Assembly: GCA_020696345.1 (NCBI GenBank)
Contig: JAEHCK010000007.1
Span: forward strand, 1-64,000
Source: Thermoplasmata archaeon
GTDB lineage: Archaea > Thermoplasmatota > Penumbrarchaeia > JAEHCK01
DNA length: 64,000 nt
Direction: 5' to 3'
Part shown: piece after piece, positions 11,753 to 22,733 of the stretch
Position numbering within the stretch: the first letter of the stretch is position 1
Layout: every line of letters starts with the position of its first letter
Translations under genes and position numbers: made by a program
Notes under the pieces: model-generated
What the model was told of the DNA's origin: nothing
The model's database searches: none
The model's input: only the letters and a program-made list of their open reading frames with translations

Positions 11753-12484
11753 TTGTTATTTAACTCCGTTTTGATAATTATGAACTCAAATAAACTTAAC
11801 AATACGAATATATCGTTTGTAGTCTTCGATCTGGACGGTGTTTTGGTCGATACGGTCAGTTCCTGGGTCTGGATCCATGAACATTTCGGCCTCAATAACG
11901 ATAAGTCGTATTATGCATACATGAACGACGAGATCGATGACCATGAGTTCATGCGCCGTGATATTGCACTCTGGCTCGGTAAACGGAATAAAATGCATAT
12001 TCAGGAGATCGAACAGATCTTGGAAGGGGTGCCGATCATGCATGGTTTCTATGAAACCATGAAATGCCTCCGTTTCCTGGGCATACAAACCGCCATCGTC
12101 AGTGCGGGTCTGGAAAACCTGGCATTGCGCGTGGCAAAGCTTGGCAGGATCGACCATGTACTGGCAAATGCTCTGGAAATCGATGAAGACGGCTATCTGA
12201 CAGGTGAGGGTTTACTGCGCGTTGGTCTTAAGGGCAAAGGCAAGGCAATGACCGAACTACTTGAAGAGGCGGGTATAGAACCAAAGTCTGTTGCGGCGGT
12301 AGGTAATGGCGATATAGATATCCCCATGTTCAAGGTCAGCAGTTTGGGTATTGCATTCGATCCACTCGATGAACAGATACGGGAAGATGCCGACGTTGTA
12401 ATTATAAATAAGGATCTCACCGAGATATTACCCTATATCTGTGACCTGGACTCGCTGCCAAATAGTATAAGGCCAGGAAAATAG
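11753..12484 (+). CDS. HAD superfamily phosphatase (SerB-like)
   Basis: FDLDGVLVDTVSSW, IVSAGLENLA, VAAVGNGDIDIPMFKVSSLGIAFDP. Confidence 0.85.
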   Translation: MLFNSVLIIMNSNKLNNTNISFVVFDLDGVLVDTVSSWVWIHEHFGLNNDKSYYAYMNDEIDDHEFMRRDIALWLGKRNKMHIQEIEQILEGVPIMHGFYETMKCLRFLGIQTAIVSAGLENLALRVAKLGRIDHVLANALEIDEDGYLTGEGLLRVGLKGKGKAMTELLEEAGIEPKSVAAVGNGDIDIPMFKVSSLGIAFDPLDEQIREDADVVIINKDLTEILPYICDLDSLPNSIRPGK

Positions 12485-12653
12485 ATTTTTTTTCATCCAT
12501 TATTTCTACACTGCACTTACCGGTTTTGTGATATTTGTTCGGTGTTTTTACTATTAATCAGTTATATAATCGGAATATAGATTCAATGAGTAATTGATTG
12601 GAATTGATCTTAGGCAAACTTATTTATAAAAGAGTCTATAATTCAACTATTCC

Positions 12654-13274
12654 ATGCAACTTAAATTTGTAAAATTAATCTATCCTGGTAAATTACAAAG
12701 AAATGACATTTTAAAGATCTCCACCTCAAGGATCCAACTAACCAGACTAAATATGACAATCTACGATATTGTGGATCATTTTGAACAAAATATTTTCTTA
12801 AAAATAAAAATGACTGAAGAACAAATCAAAACCAAGGTTCAATTAAGAGATATAATAAATCTTCATAATAACACAGGAATCAAAGATATTTCCCAAATAA
12901 GATCCATGATCACCAAGATCAAATCAAAAAAGGACATTCTACATCAAAGTAAATTGCCAAATATAAAATTAGTTAAAACAAAAGATAATGATTGTGTATT
13001 ATTTGATGGCCATCATTCTATGCTTGCTTATATGTCTTTAGATAGAAAATATTTACATGAAATACCTCATTTGATTGTTGAAAATGAGCAGGGATATGTA
13101 CTTGACAAAGACATTCTTGTATTTTTTGGGCCCTATGCAAGTGAATTAACCGAATCAACCTGGCGAGATTATGTTATAAACTGGCAAGCGACAAAAAAGA
13201 AACAACTTTGCATACGGATACAAAAAAACATGGGTGAACTTTTTGATTCACTTCAAATCATGATAACCATGTAA
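12654..13274 (+). CDS. ParB/Srx-fold-like protein; true start may be 12753
   Basis: LPNIKLVKTKDNDCVLFDGHHSMLAYMSL resembles the ParB-like nuclease motif (DGHHR); converges on 13248 with a short overlap. Confidence 0.5.
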   Translation: MQLKFVKLIYPGKLQRNDILKISTSRIQLTRLNMTIYDIVDHFEQNIFLKIKMTEEQIKTKVQLRDIINLHNNTGIKDISQIRSMITKIKSKKDILHQSKLPNIKLVKTKDNDCVLFDGHHSMLAYMSLDRKYLHEIPHLIVENEQGYVLDKDILVFFGPYASELTESTWRDYVINWQATKKKQLCIRIQKNMGELFDSLQIMITM

Positions 13275-15461
13275 GCTTAATCTTGCAATCAAATAAGACA
13301 CCGTGGATTCTGCGCCTTGGTTTAAATTTATTGCGGATTCGCCAATTCCATCATGACATCCACCAGTTAGTTCGTTATACACCATTCTATTCAATACATT
13401 GTTCCCCATAAACCATTTGAATGTGTTGATTGCGTTTTTCTTATACTCATCTTTCTTTGTTATATCATGTGCTAAAATAAGTGTCTGGACCATGGAAGAT
13501 ACATCTACAGGTTGTTGATCGAAATGAGCCCTTTTACCTTTTTTAAAATACCACCCATCATGCCCAATAGGTGCATATCTTTCTTTTTCTAAAGTAATTG
13601 ACATTAAAAATTTCAAGGTTTTTTCACCAACATTCAAATATTTTTTACCATTTGTAGCAAGATAAGCATATAAGAGGGCCTCGGGCAATTTGCTGTTCGA
13701 ATAAGTTAAATATTCTTCGAACCATTGCCATTCATCAGAAGAAGATTGGTTATATGATGATATTAAATAATCTGCTAGTTTTTTAATTTTAGCAACATTT
13801 TTATTAGAAGGTTTTGCGAGATTATAAAAATATAATCCAAGTATCTCAAATGCAACAGCTCTTGGAGATCGTATATCTTTGATTGCGTTTATCGATCTTT
13901 CAAAAATTTGCTCAGCTTCATCCCTTAATTTTTTAGGAATTGATTCAATAGAGGCTAAATATCCAAGCGCCCATAACGCCCTACCATGAGCGTCTTCAGA
14001 CCAGTGTGTTAAATCTACCTTTCTACTATAATCAACGAAATTATACAATTTTACATCGGGCTGTTGAACATGTTTTATAAAATTAAGGTAAATATTAATC
14101 AATTTTATCTTAGAATCATCCTTATAAACATCTTGATACATACAACAGGCTATCATTGCCCGTGCATTATCATCCAGAGTATATCCTGAGTCTTTGTCAG
14201 GCTTATTTGTTTGTGCAAATTGAATGATACCGAAATTATCTGTAAGTTTCATAAGATGTTTAAATTTAATTCTTGGAAGTTTTACTTCATACTTTTCAAA
14301 CACATTTAAATGTTTATTAAACTGTCTTAAATAAGCTATTGCAACATTGGGCCAGGTCATCTTCCTTGTGTAAGCATAAGCATTTTTTCCCATACATTCT
14401 TTTAAATTGGGATCAGATAGTATCTTTATAATTGCATCTGTAAATGATTTTGAATTATTAAATTCCGTTAATAATCCTCTTTCTTCGTTTATTATATCTT
14501 TTGCATGCAAGATCGGAGTTGAAATGACCGGTCTACCGCAGCCCATGGCATAGACCAAGGTTCCACTTGTAATCTGGTTTGGATTAATAGAAGAAGAGAT
14601 ATAAATATCAGAAGCTTTCAGATATTTTATTATCCCACTTAATGTAAGATATTTATTATACAATTTCACATTATTCTGAAGCCCCAATTCCTTTACCTTT
14701 TCTTCAAGAAAGATCCTGTATTTTTCCCCCTCTTGTTTACGAACTACCGGATGAGTTTGACCTAATATCAAATATAGAACATTTGGAAAGTTCTTTACAA
14801 CCTCAGGAAGTGCCTCAATAACATATTCATATCCCTTCCCTGAGCTTATTAATCCGAATGAGGAGAGTATGGTTTTATCTTCAAAACCTATTTTTGATTT
14901 TTCTTTTAAATTTTTATCAAATGTAACAGATGGTATCCCATGTGGGACAACGACAATATCTGTGGTTATGCCATAATCCCTTTTGAGAATCTCAACACCT
15001 TTTCCAGTCATTACTATAATGCACGCAACTTTTTTTGCAATTGCCTGTACGACTTTTTTAAGTATATCATTTGGATTTGGTAAGACTGAATGAAATGTTA
15101 CCATTGTAGGTTTATTTAATATCTCAAGAAAAGAAATTAGGTAACTACCATATTCACCTCCGAAAATCCCAAATTCATGTTGAATATTAACAAGTTTGAT
15201 GGCATCTATTTTATTGATTTCTTTCGCTGTATCAATGTATTCTTGAATATTGGTATCATCTATCTGAAAAATAACGTTTTTAGGATAATTATAGATACTG
15301 ATTCCGCCTCGATTCATTGCTAGTATTTTAGATTTAATTTTTGGTGAATACTTCTTATCAATAGCTTTGGTCAGATCTTTAGTAAAAGTAGCTATTCCAC
15401 ATTCCCGCGGTGGAAATGTGGTCATGTATAAAATCCAGAATTGCTTTTCATTATTTGTCAT
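13248..15461 (-). CDS. GT4 family glycosyltransferase fused to an alpha-helical, glycosidase-like C-terminal domain
   Basis: TTFPPRECGIATFTKDL, VVPHGIPSV, SSFGLISSGKGYEYVIEALP, EERGLLTEF; C-terminal repeats with WSEDAHGRALWALGYL, DEWQWFEEYLTYSNSKLPEALL. Confidence 0.85.
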   Translation of the reverse strand: MTNNEKQFWILYMTTFPPRECGIATFTKDLTKAIDKKYSPKIKSKILAMNRGGISIYNYPKNVIFQIDDTNIQEYIDTAKEINKIDAIKLVNIQHEFGIFGGEYGSYLISFLEILNKPTMVTFHSVLPNPNDILKKVVQAIAKKVACIIVMTGKGVEILKRDYGITTDIVVVPHGIPSVTFDKNLKEKSKIGFEDKTILSSFGLISSGKGYEYVIEALPEVVKNFPNVLYLILGQTHPVVRKQEGEKYRIFLEEKVKELGLQNNVKLYNKYLTLSGIIKYLKASDIYISSSINPNQITSGTLVYAMGCGRPVISTPILHAKDIINEERGLLTEFNNSKSFTDAIIKILSDPNLKECMGKNAYAYTRKMTWPNVAIAYLRQFNKHLNVFEKYEVKLPRIKFKHLMKLTDNFGIIQFAQTNKPDKDSGYTLDDNARAMIACCMYQDVYKDDSKIKLINIYLNFIKHVQQPDVKLYNFVDYSRKVDLTHWSEDAHGRALWALGYLASIESIPKKLRDEAEQIFERSINAIKDIRSPRAVAFEILGLYFYNLAKPSNKNVAKIKKLADYLISSYNQSSSDEWQWFEEYLTYSNSKLPEALLYAYLATNGKKYLNVGEKTLKFLMSITLEKERYAPIGHDGWYFKKGKRAHFDQQPVDVSSMVQTLILAHDITKKDEYKKNAINTFKWFMGNNVLNRMVYNELTGGCHDGIGESAINLNQGAESTVSYLIARLSLHGYHDLK

Positions 15462-15521
15462 ATAAAATAAGGAAGAACAATCTGAATTAATAAATTTATC
15501 TATAATAAATACAATTATTAG

Positions 15522-16553
15522 TTAACTTTTTGACTTTTTCACTAACTCGTCAAGAAGTTCATTAATATTAAGAGAAGCAACCCCAATCCTGGTATCAGCA
15601 GCTCCATAATAAATATAAAGTGTCTCATCAAAGACCACCGCCCCAGTTGGAAACACTACATTATCAACATCACCCTTTAATTCCCATTCGAGTTCAGGCG
15701 AAAAAAGAGGATAATCAAGTCGGGCAATTTCAGAACAAGGATTTTTAATATCTAATAAAGCAGCAGCGGCACGATAAATCCTACCCTCTGGAGAGTTCTC
15801 AGTTGTATGGTAAATAAACAGCCATCCTAGATCGGTTTCAATGGGTGGACAGCCGGCTCCAATAGCTCTTGACTCGAACCAGTATTTAGTATCAATCACT
15901 GTGTGATCTGCTAATTTGCTTAAATGATTTCTCCAGTATTCAATGGTGAGGTCTTTGAAATCATTAAAATAAATTAATTGTATATTTGGTAGGACTCTAA
16001 TTAGTAATGCGAACTTGCCATTGAATTTTTTAGGAAAAATAAATGAATCTTTTCCCCATAAATATACTGTATCAGCGGCCTCATTTTCAGTTCTATTATA
16101 TATGTCGAAATTAAAATATTTTACTGGCATTTTCGACTGTTTAAATATTTCTTTTGCTTCGGAATAAGATATATAATGAGATATTTTCCCTTTTTTTTCG
16201 AAGTTCTCCAGGTCTTTGCTTAGTGCATATGCCGTAACTACCTTTGTACCATCATAAGCCATATAAAAAAGATAATATGTTCCATCAAAAAATACAATTC
16301 TAGGATCTTCCACACCATGTATTTCATAATCATATTCAGGAAATAAGATTGGTTTTTCTGCCCTTTCTACTACTTCTAACGGACCATTTAATTTACAATA
16401 ACCCACACTTGAATAATTTCCATACTTAACAGCACGATAGAACATATGAACATTATCGCCAACTCGAATGCAACCAGGATTTAGCACCGCTTGATTTTCG
16501 AATTCATGTTTGGTTGCTTCAAGAATAACGCCTTCTTTTTTGATTGTAACCAT
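15522..16553 (-). CDS. GH130-family glycoside phosphorylase/hydrolase
   Basis: NPGCIRVGDNVHMFYRAV, GVEDPRIVFFDGTYYLFYMAYD, WLFIYHTT, FPTGAVVFDETLYIYYGAADTRIGVA. Confidence 0.87.
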   Translation of the reverse strand: MVTIKKEGVILEATKHEFENQAVLNPGCIRVGDNVHMFYRAVKYGNYSSVGYCKLNGPLEVVERAEKPILFPEYDYEIHGVEDPRIVFFDGTYYLFYMAYDGTKVVTAYALSKDLENFEKKGKISHYISYSEAKEIFKQSKMPVKYFNFDIYNRTENEAADTVYLWGKDSFIFPKKFNGKFALLIRVLPNIQLIYFNDFKDLTIEYWRNHLSKLADHTVIDTKYWFESRAIGAGCPPIETDLGWLFIYHTTENSPEGRIYRAAAALLDIKNPCSEIARLDYPLFSPELEWELKGDVDNVVFPTGAVVFDETLYIYYGAADTRIGVASLNINELLDELVKKSKS

Positions 16554-16606
16554 TGCCGAGAAGGAATATTATCTTAATATTTAAATTTAAGTATACTCTA
16601 ATTTAT

Positions 16607-17914
16607 CTAAGTCGCCTTACCGCCATTTTCTATCAAGGCTTTAACGGGTTCTATACCATATGGCGTCCCCGCTTCTATCGCTTTAAGAACCGCGCCACCA
16701 CCGGTGAAAAAATAATACTTTGAGTTATCAAAAACAGATAAGTATAACCCAGGGCACAGATCTTTGAATTCTTGAAGGGTGTCACCACCACCATAGAGCT
16801 TGTGCGCTTCCACATTTTGGTCGATTTTACGGTCCAAGGCGGCGGAGCCTTCAATGAAATGTGGCGTAAATCCCATCACTGCGTTCACAAATATCGTCCT
16901 GGCTGAATTAATCGCCTCAGATATTTTAGGATCCTCGAATGATTTCTCAGCGATGTCTAGAATGTAATTAAGTTCCATACCTTTCTTAAGATCCTTAATG
17001 GACCTTAGACGATATTTACCTTCAAACTTACCTTCCATGGTATCGGATTCATAAAAAAATGGTAATTCAAAGATCTTATTATTTTCAGCGTCCATATCTA
17101 CCAGTTTTTTCGCTGCTTCAATATCTGATTCGCTTATTCCTTTAATTTTCACATCATATTTTGCACAAAGGTAAGTGTTGTAAATTACACCTCCTAATAT
17201 TAGTGTATCCACTTTATTATATATTTCATATAGTGGACCTATTTTTGTACTATATTTTGCTCCGGCTATTACTGCCAAAAATGGTCTTTTCGGTTGAAGT
17301 ACCTGATAGAGGTTTAATATCTCGGACTGCATCAAATAACCTGCAAACGAGGGTAAATGCTTGGTTATAACAGAAGTTGACACATGGGGCTGCCAGGAAC
17401 CAAATGCATCATTAATAAATACATCCGCTAAACCAGCTAATTGTAAGCTGAAATCCTCCCTTTCGCTGCTATCTGTTTCTTCTCCTCGGAACCATCGTGT
17501 ATTTGGAAGATATATTGCTCCAATTTTTTTATCTTTTAATTTTTTAATTGCAAGATTTACTGATGTATCTATACTTTTTATACCCCTGTCTCCTTCAACT
17601 TTAAACCGAGGCATGAAGATCTTTGTATGCAATTTATTTTCTAAGTACTCAACAATGGGTTTTACCGAGGTTGATTCATTCACATCAATTTTTCCAGTTA
17701 CATTATCCCTAGGTCTCCCTACATGGGTCATTATTATAAGTCTGCCGCCACGTTCCACTATATTGAATATCGTACCAATGGTTTGATCAATTCGGTACGG
17801 ATCACGAATTCGACCCTCCTTCACCACATTATGATCTACTCGCAATAACACTACCTTATTTTCTACATCAGTGTTTTGCAAAAGAGGCAATTTTGGGTCT
17901 ATAACAAACTCCAT
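16607..17914 (-). CDS. Divergent phosphoglycerate kinase homologue
   Basis: PGK-fold motifs in altered form: LLRVDHNVV, MTHVGRP, FINDAFGSWQPHVS, VIAGAKYSTKIG, GGGDT, TGGGAVLKAI; the usual NGP-G loop reads VNAVMGF. Confidence 0.82.
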   Translation of the reverse strand: MEFVIDPKLPLLQNTDVENKVVLLRVDHNVVKEGRIRDPYRIDQTIGTIFNIVERGGRLIIMTHVGRPRDNVTGKIDVNESTSVKPIVEYLENKLHTKIFMPRFKVEGDRGIKSIDTSVNLAIKKLKDKKIGAIYLPNTRWFRGEETDSSEREDFSLQLAGLADVFINDAFGSWQPHVSTSVITKHLPSFAGYLMQSEILNLYQVLQPKRPFLAVIAGAKYSTKIGPLYEIYNKVDTLILGGVIYNTYLCAKYDVKIKGISESDIEAAKKLVDMDAENNKIFELPFFYESDTMEGKFEGKYRLRSIKDLKKGMELNYILDIAEKSFEDPKISEAINSARTIFVNAVMGFTPHFIEGSAALDRKIDQNVEAHKLYGGGDTLQEFKDLCPGLYLSVFDNSKYYFFTGGGAVLKAIEAGTPYGIEPVKALIENGGKAT

Positions 17915-18541
17915 AATAATAACCTTCTCTTCAGTAATTACAATTAATTATTGATATATATAAGTTGTTATGCTATCTATCCAGTTGCTTTTTTATTGTA
18001 TGGTTTTTACCCTAAGTTTCCGCTGTCGCATCAAATTTATCATGATATACATAGATCTGGACATCATAATTTTACATAAGAAAAAGTAAATAAAAAGAAA
18101 CGTGAATTAATCATTACGTTTATAGTATTAACCGGACCCCAGCCAGCCTGTGGTGGACAAGAACCTTTTTCCACTCTCAATTTGAGTTAAATTTCATTCG
18201 TGCAAACACGATAGTACTCTTCAAGTACAATCGAGACCTTAAAATTCAGCTTAAATAATAATTGTAGGAATTTTAACGTAAGCTTCACGAAAAAAAGGTG
18301 GCGCAAGGCTACATCCAAATGACAAAATATAATAACAATTTTTACTTTTACATTTTACATTTTGACTTTAAACTTTTAATGAATTGATCATTCAGCATAC
18401 AACACATTATCGAAACATATTAATATAGAAACATATCTCACCCACTACTTGAATATAACACATAATGATACCAATGAATTATGATGGCTCTTGAAAAGAT
18501 TTGGTGTTAAAAAGAACAAGAGTTAGAAGGAGGTAATACAT

Positions 18542-18931
18542 ATGGCAAAGTCCATTTTTGTACGTTTTGAAATGCCGAAAGATCTCATCAACAAAACATA
18601 TGAGATCATTGAAATGGCGCGTGATAGCGGGAAAATTCGAAAAGGCTCTAACGAAGTTACTAAGTTGATCGAGCGCAATCAGGCAAAATTTGTCGTGATG
18701 GCCGAGGATACAACACCCCAAGAGATCTTGGCACATATACCTTTGTTATGTGAGGAAAAGAGCATACCTTTTGCATACGTTCCAAGTAGACAGGAACTGG
18801 GTAGCGCCTCTGGCCTCGATGTGCCAACCGCTTCAGTAGCTGTTATTGATTACGGTAAATCAAAGATCCTGATCGAGAGTTTAATGAGGAAATTGGGCGG
18901 CGGAAAAAAACCTGAAAGTGCCAAAGCCTAA
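18542..18931 (+). CDS. rpl7ae: 50S ribosomal protein L7Ae
   Basis: KGSNEVTKLIERNQAKFVVMAEDTTPQEILAHIPLLCEEKSIPFAYVPSRQELG. Confidence 0.97.
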   Translation: MAKSIFVRFEMPKDLINKTYEIIEMARDSGKIRKGSNEVTKLIERNQAKFVVMAEDTTPQEILAHIPLLCEEKSIPFAYVPSRQELGSASGLDVPTASVAVIDYGKSKILIESLMRKLGGGKKPESAKA

Positions 18932-18965
18932 ATATGATCGAATTTAATGTTTTAGAGGTTTTCTC

Positions 18966-19172
18966 ATGGTTGATGGTATCCCCGGAGAGGTTGTGGAAGT
19001 CGGTGGAAGAACCGGTATGGCCGGTGAAGCCACTCAAGTTAGGGTTCGAGTATTGGCCGGACGCGATAAAGGCAGGATCATTACACGTAATGTGATCGGG
19101 CCTATACAGAAAGGCGATGTACTCATGTTACGAGAGACCTCGCGGGAAGCTAAGAAACTTAATATTAAATAA
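18966..19172 (+). CDS. rps28e: 30S ribosomal protein S28e
   Basis: [55 protein letters not shown]. Confidence 0.97.
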   Translation: MVDGIPGEVVEVGGRTGMAGEATQVRVRVLAGRDKGRIITRNVIGPIQKGDVLMLRETSREAKKLNIK

Positions 19173-19195
19173 ATTATTCATCTTTTGTTACAGGT

Positions 19196-19387
19196 GTGAG
19201 GTTCATGGTTGAACGTCGAGTGTGTTCGTTTTGTGGAAATGAGATCGAACCAGGAACTGGTAAGATGTACATTAAAAAAGATGCTACAATCTTTTTTTTC
19301 TGTTCGAACAAATGTCAGAAGAATAAGATCAAACTCAAACGTGTGGCACGACGTGTGCGTTGGACCAAACGATTTGAAAGAAAATAA
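19196..19387 (+). CDS. rpl24e: 50S ribosomal protein L24e
   Basis: [34 protein letters not shown]...RRVRWTKRF. Confidence 0.96.
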   Translation: MRFMVERRVCSFCGNEIEPGTGKMYIKKDATIFFFCSNKCQKNKIKLKRVARRVRWTKRFERK

Positions 19388-19555
19388 GATAATTTACACA
19401 AAAGTTTCGATCCAACGGTTCCATTTTTATAATAAAGATGAAAATAGATGAACATCATTACGACCTTACACCCATAAAACCCAATTCTCAACTCTGGAGT
19501 CGTAATATTTAATAATTAACTCATGATCATATTTATTGAATGAGGGGGAATCACG

Positions 19556-20014
19556 ATGCAGGATTTTGAACGTACTTTTATTATGTTAAAGCCCGATGCA
19601 GTCCAGCGCGGTTTCATTGGCGAGATCATCTCACGGTTAGAACGTACCGGGCTGACCCTTATAGCGATGAAATTCATGCAAATGCCAGATGATCTGGCAA
19701 AAGAGCATTATGCTGAACATGTGGGCAAACCGTTTTATGAAAAACTCGTGACATATATAACTTCGGGCCCGGTGTTGCCAATGGTGTGGGAAGGGGCGAA
19801 TGCGGTTGACATGGCCCGTAAGATCTTAGGTGCCACCAATCCGCAAAACGCCGCACCGGGAACCATACGCGCAGATTACGGTCAGGAAATAGGCAGAAAT
19901 ATCATTCATGGTTCGGATTCAAAAACCAGCGCAAAACGCGAGATAAATCTATTTTTCTCCGAGTCTGAATTAGTATCATTTTCAAAGATCGATGCACCAT
20001 GGGTCCATGAATAA
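19556..20014 (+). CDS. ndk: Nucleoside diphosphate kinase
   Basis: FIMLKPDAVQRGFIGEII, GTIRADYGQEIGRNIIHGSDS. Confidence 0.97.
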   Translation: MQDFERTFIMLKPDAVQRGFIGEIISRLERTGLTLIAMKFMQMPDDLAKEHYAEHVGKPFYEKLVTYITSGPVLPMVWEGANAVDMARKILGATNPQNAAPGTIRADYGQEIGRNIIHGSDSKTSAKREINLFFSESELVSFSKIDAPWVHE

Positions 20015-20173
20015 TAATAACTCAGCATACGCCTGTACTTCAACTTCAATGCAGGCTGAAATTTATCACCCATATAGTTGAAATATTATTGTAATGTTTA
20101 ATATAAAAACAAATTCAAATAAAATCTTTTGAACTGTCCCGCACTTTAATACAGTAAAAATACAGGAGATATC

Positions 20174-21937
20174 ATGACGATAAGACAACCGATCGTTAGC
20201 GTTTTAGGTCATGTCGACCATGGTAAGACCACCTTGCTTGATAATATCAGAGGTAGTGCAATAGTGGACCGTGAGGCAGGCAAGATCACACAACACATCG
20301 GTGCAACCGAGGTGCCTATCGAGACTATTAATGATATCTGTGGTAAATTATTGACAGATAAAGGTTTCAAGATAAAGGGATTGTTGTTCATTGATACCCC
20401 GGGGCACCATGCATTCACAACACTTCGGGCTCGTGGCGGGTCATTGGCCGATCTGGCGGTTTTGATGATCGATATTAATGAAGGTTTAAAACCACAGACC
20501 ATAGAATCCATTCATATCCTAAAACAGCATAAAACGCCATTTGTGATCGCCGCAAATAAGGTTGATCGGATCAACGGTTGGGTGTCAATTGATGATCGTG
20601 CGTGCATGGAAACCATCCAAGGCCAGTTGCCCGAGGTACAGGAAGTATTGAATAATATGCTTTATAAACTGGTCGGCCAGATGTTCGAAGAAGGTTTACA
20701 GGTCGAACGATATGATAGGATCAAAGATTTTAGAAAAACTATCGCAATTATACCAATGTCCGCAAAAACTGGCGAGGGCATAGCCGATCTGTTAATGGTA
20801 TTGATCGGACTTGCCCAGCGGTTTTTGGAGGATCAGTTGGAAGCCGAGGAGGGCGGTGCAGGCGAGGGTACAGTTCTGGAGGTTAAGGAAGAACGCGGCC
20901 TGGGCACGACGATCGATACAATAATTTATAACGGTGTGGTTAGAAAGAATGATACAATTGTGGTTGGCACCGCATCAAATAAACCATTGGTGACAAAGGT
21001 AAAGGCATTACTCAAACCTAAACCATTGGACGAGATTCGCGACCCGCGTGAGAGATTCGATTCGGTCCAGGAGGTCTCGGCAGCGGCGGGAGTCAAGATC
21101 ACGGCACCTACACTGGAGAATGTGATAGCGGGCGTGCCTGTGCGTGTTGTGAGGGGTTCGTTAGATGAGATCGTAAAAAAAGTGGAAAAAGAATTACAAC
21201 TGGGCATCGAAACCTCTGAAAACGGTGTTATCGTCAAAGCCGATGCGATCGGCTCGCTGGAGGCAATGGCGTTCGAGCTGGAAAATTTGGAGTTCCAGAT
21301 CAAAAAAGCAGAAGTTGGAGATGTGTCAAGACGCGATATCATCGATGCCATGACCATTCAGGATCCATTAAGGAAGGTTTTATTCGCATTCAATGTAAAG
21401 CTGACGCCCGAAGCAAAGAGTGTTCTGGAGAGCTGTGAGGGCCAGAGTGTGAAAACATTTGAAGGTAAAGTGATCTATAAATTAGTCGAGGATTATCAAG
21501 AATGGTACGTGCAGAGGAAAAGAGAATTGGAAAATGAAAAGCGCGGCCAGGTTGTATTTCCAGGGATGATCAAGATCTTGCAGGACTGCGTGTTTCGCGT
21601 CTGCAAACCAGCGATAGTTGGTGTACGTGTACTCGCCGGTCGTATTCGAGCGGGCCGGGCGTTAATACGCGAGGATGGGCGGGTGATCGGTAAGATCAAA
21701 AGTATACAACGTGAAAGTAAATCCGTCAAAGAAGGCATAATGGGTGATGAATTGGCGATCTCCATACCTAATGCAACTGTGGGTAGGCAGTTCAAGGTTG
21801 AAGACATATTATATGTGGATATCCCCGAAAGTCACGCGACCCAACTGGCAAACGTGAATTTAAGTATAGAAGAAAAAGAAGTGCTTGAGAAGATCATTAA
21901 GATCAAGCGTAAGGAGAAGTTCTGTTGGGGAATGTAA
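20174..21937 (+). CDS. infB: Translation initiation factor aIF5B/IF-2
   Basis: VLGHVDHGKTTLLDNIRGS, FIDTPGHHAFTTLRARGG, AANKVDRI, VLEVKEERGLGTTID. Confidence 0.97.
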   Translation: MTIRQPIVSVLGHVDHGKTTLLDNIRGSAIVDREAGKITQHIGATEVPIETINDICGKLLTDKGFKIKGLLFIDTPGHHAFTTLRARGGSLADLAVLMIDINEGLKPQTIESIHILKQHKTPFVIAANKVDRINGWVSIDDRACMETIQGQLPEVQEVLNNMLYKLVGQMFEEGLQVERYDRIKDFRKTIAIIPMSAKTGEGIADLLMVLIGLAQRFLEDQLEAEEGGAGEGTVLEVKEERGLGTTIDTIIYNGVVRKNDTIVVGTASNKPLVTKVKALLKPKPLDEIRDPRERFDSVQEVSAAAGVKITAPTLENVIAGVPVRVVRGSLDEIVKKVEKELQLGIETSENGVIVKADAIGSLEAMAFELENLEFQIKKAEVGDVSRRDIIDAMTIQDPLRKVLFAFNVKLTPEAKSVLESCEGQSVKTFEGKVIYKLVEDYQEWYVQRKRELENEKRGQVVFPGMIKILQDCVFRVCKPAIVGVRVLAGRIRAGRALIREDGRVIGKIKSIQRESKSVKEGIMGDELAISIPNATVGRQFKVEDILYVDIPESHATQLANVNLSIEEKEVLEKIIKIKRKEKFCWGM

Positions 21938-22282
21938 CTCAGCGATTTTTTTTTAATGAGTTATTTATTAGTTATTTATGGGTGTTAAATTCCAAGCTGT
22001 GGAAAAATCGAAGAGTTTTCCAGAGCAAAATGATTTCCTTTAAAAATCATCTAGAGCTAAAAATTCTTTTATAGGGAATATTATAAAAAATAGAATTTTT
22101 ACCTCGAGTTAATTTGCTGTGGCAAATTAGCCTAGTTCCAAGCACCAAGGTCCAAATAAGTTCCAAATTCCAAGTTCCAATAACCAAAACGGATTTGGAG
22201 TTGGAAAGAGGAAAGAGTAGTTATGAAAGAGGGTTGATAATTGGTTATTGTGATTTGTTTGTAATTTGTAATTTTCAAAGAT

Positions 22283-22732
22283 CTACCATATCTTTGTCTC
22301 GTGTCCGCATTTAAGGCATTTGACGACCACAGGTGTATTCTCCAGTAAATTCTTGTTTATCTGCATATCCTCACCGCACATGGGGCAGATCTTGGAGAAT
22401 ACTTGATCATCTACCAGGACTTCGCGCTTGATGGTACTATCCATTTCCACCTTTTCTTCAGATTCCAAAACTTCGTGAATATTAATAATATTATTTTCCT
22501 TTTTTATCTCCTGACCCAACTCGGCGTTGGTGGTTGCGGGCTGTGGTTCTAGCTTATTTTGCACTAGATTATTTTCTTGGTCTGCCAATGCACGCTCATC
22601 CAGAGCGGTGAGATCAAGCTCATCTTGCATAACCGGAGTATCCTGTAATTTTATACCGCATTGTTCACAGAACTTAGCATGCTCAGAGACCGGAGTGCCA
22701 CATTGTGTGCATGATCGCATTTTATACCACAT
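22283..22732 (-). CDS. Protein with N- and C-terminal zinc ribbons and an acidic linker
   Basis: CTQCGTPVSEHAKFCEQCG; CPMCGEDMQINKNLLENTPVVVKCLKCGHE. Confidence 0.7.
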   Translation of the reverse strand: MWYKMRSCTQCGTPVSEHAKFCEQCGIKLQDTPVMQDELDLTALDERALADQENNLVQNKLEPQPATTNAELGQEIKKENNIINIHEVLESEEKVEMDSTIKREVLVDDQVFSKICPMCGEDMQINKNLLENTPVVVKCLKCGHETKIW

Positions 22733-22733
22733 T

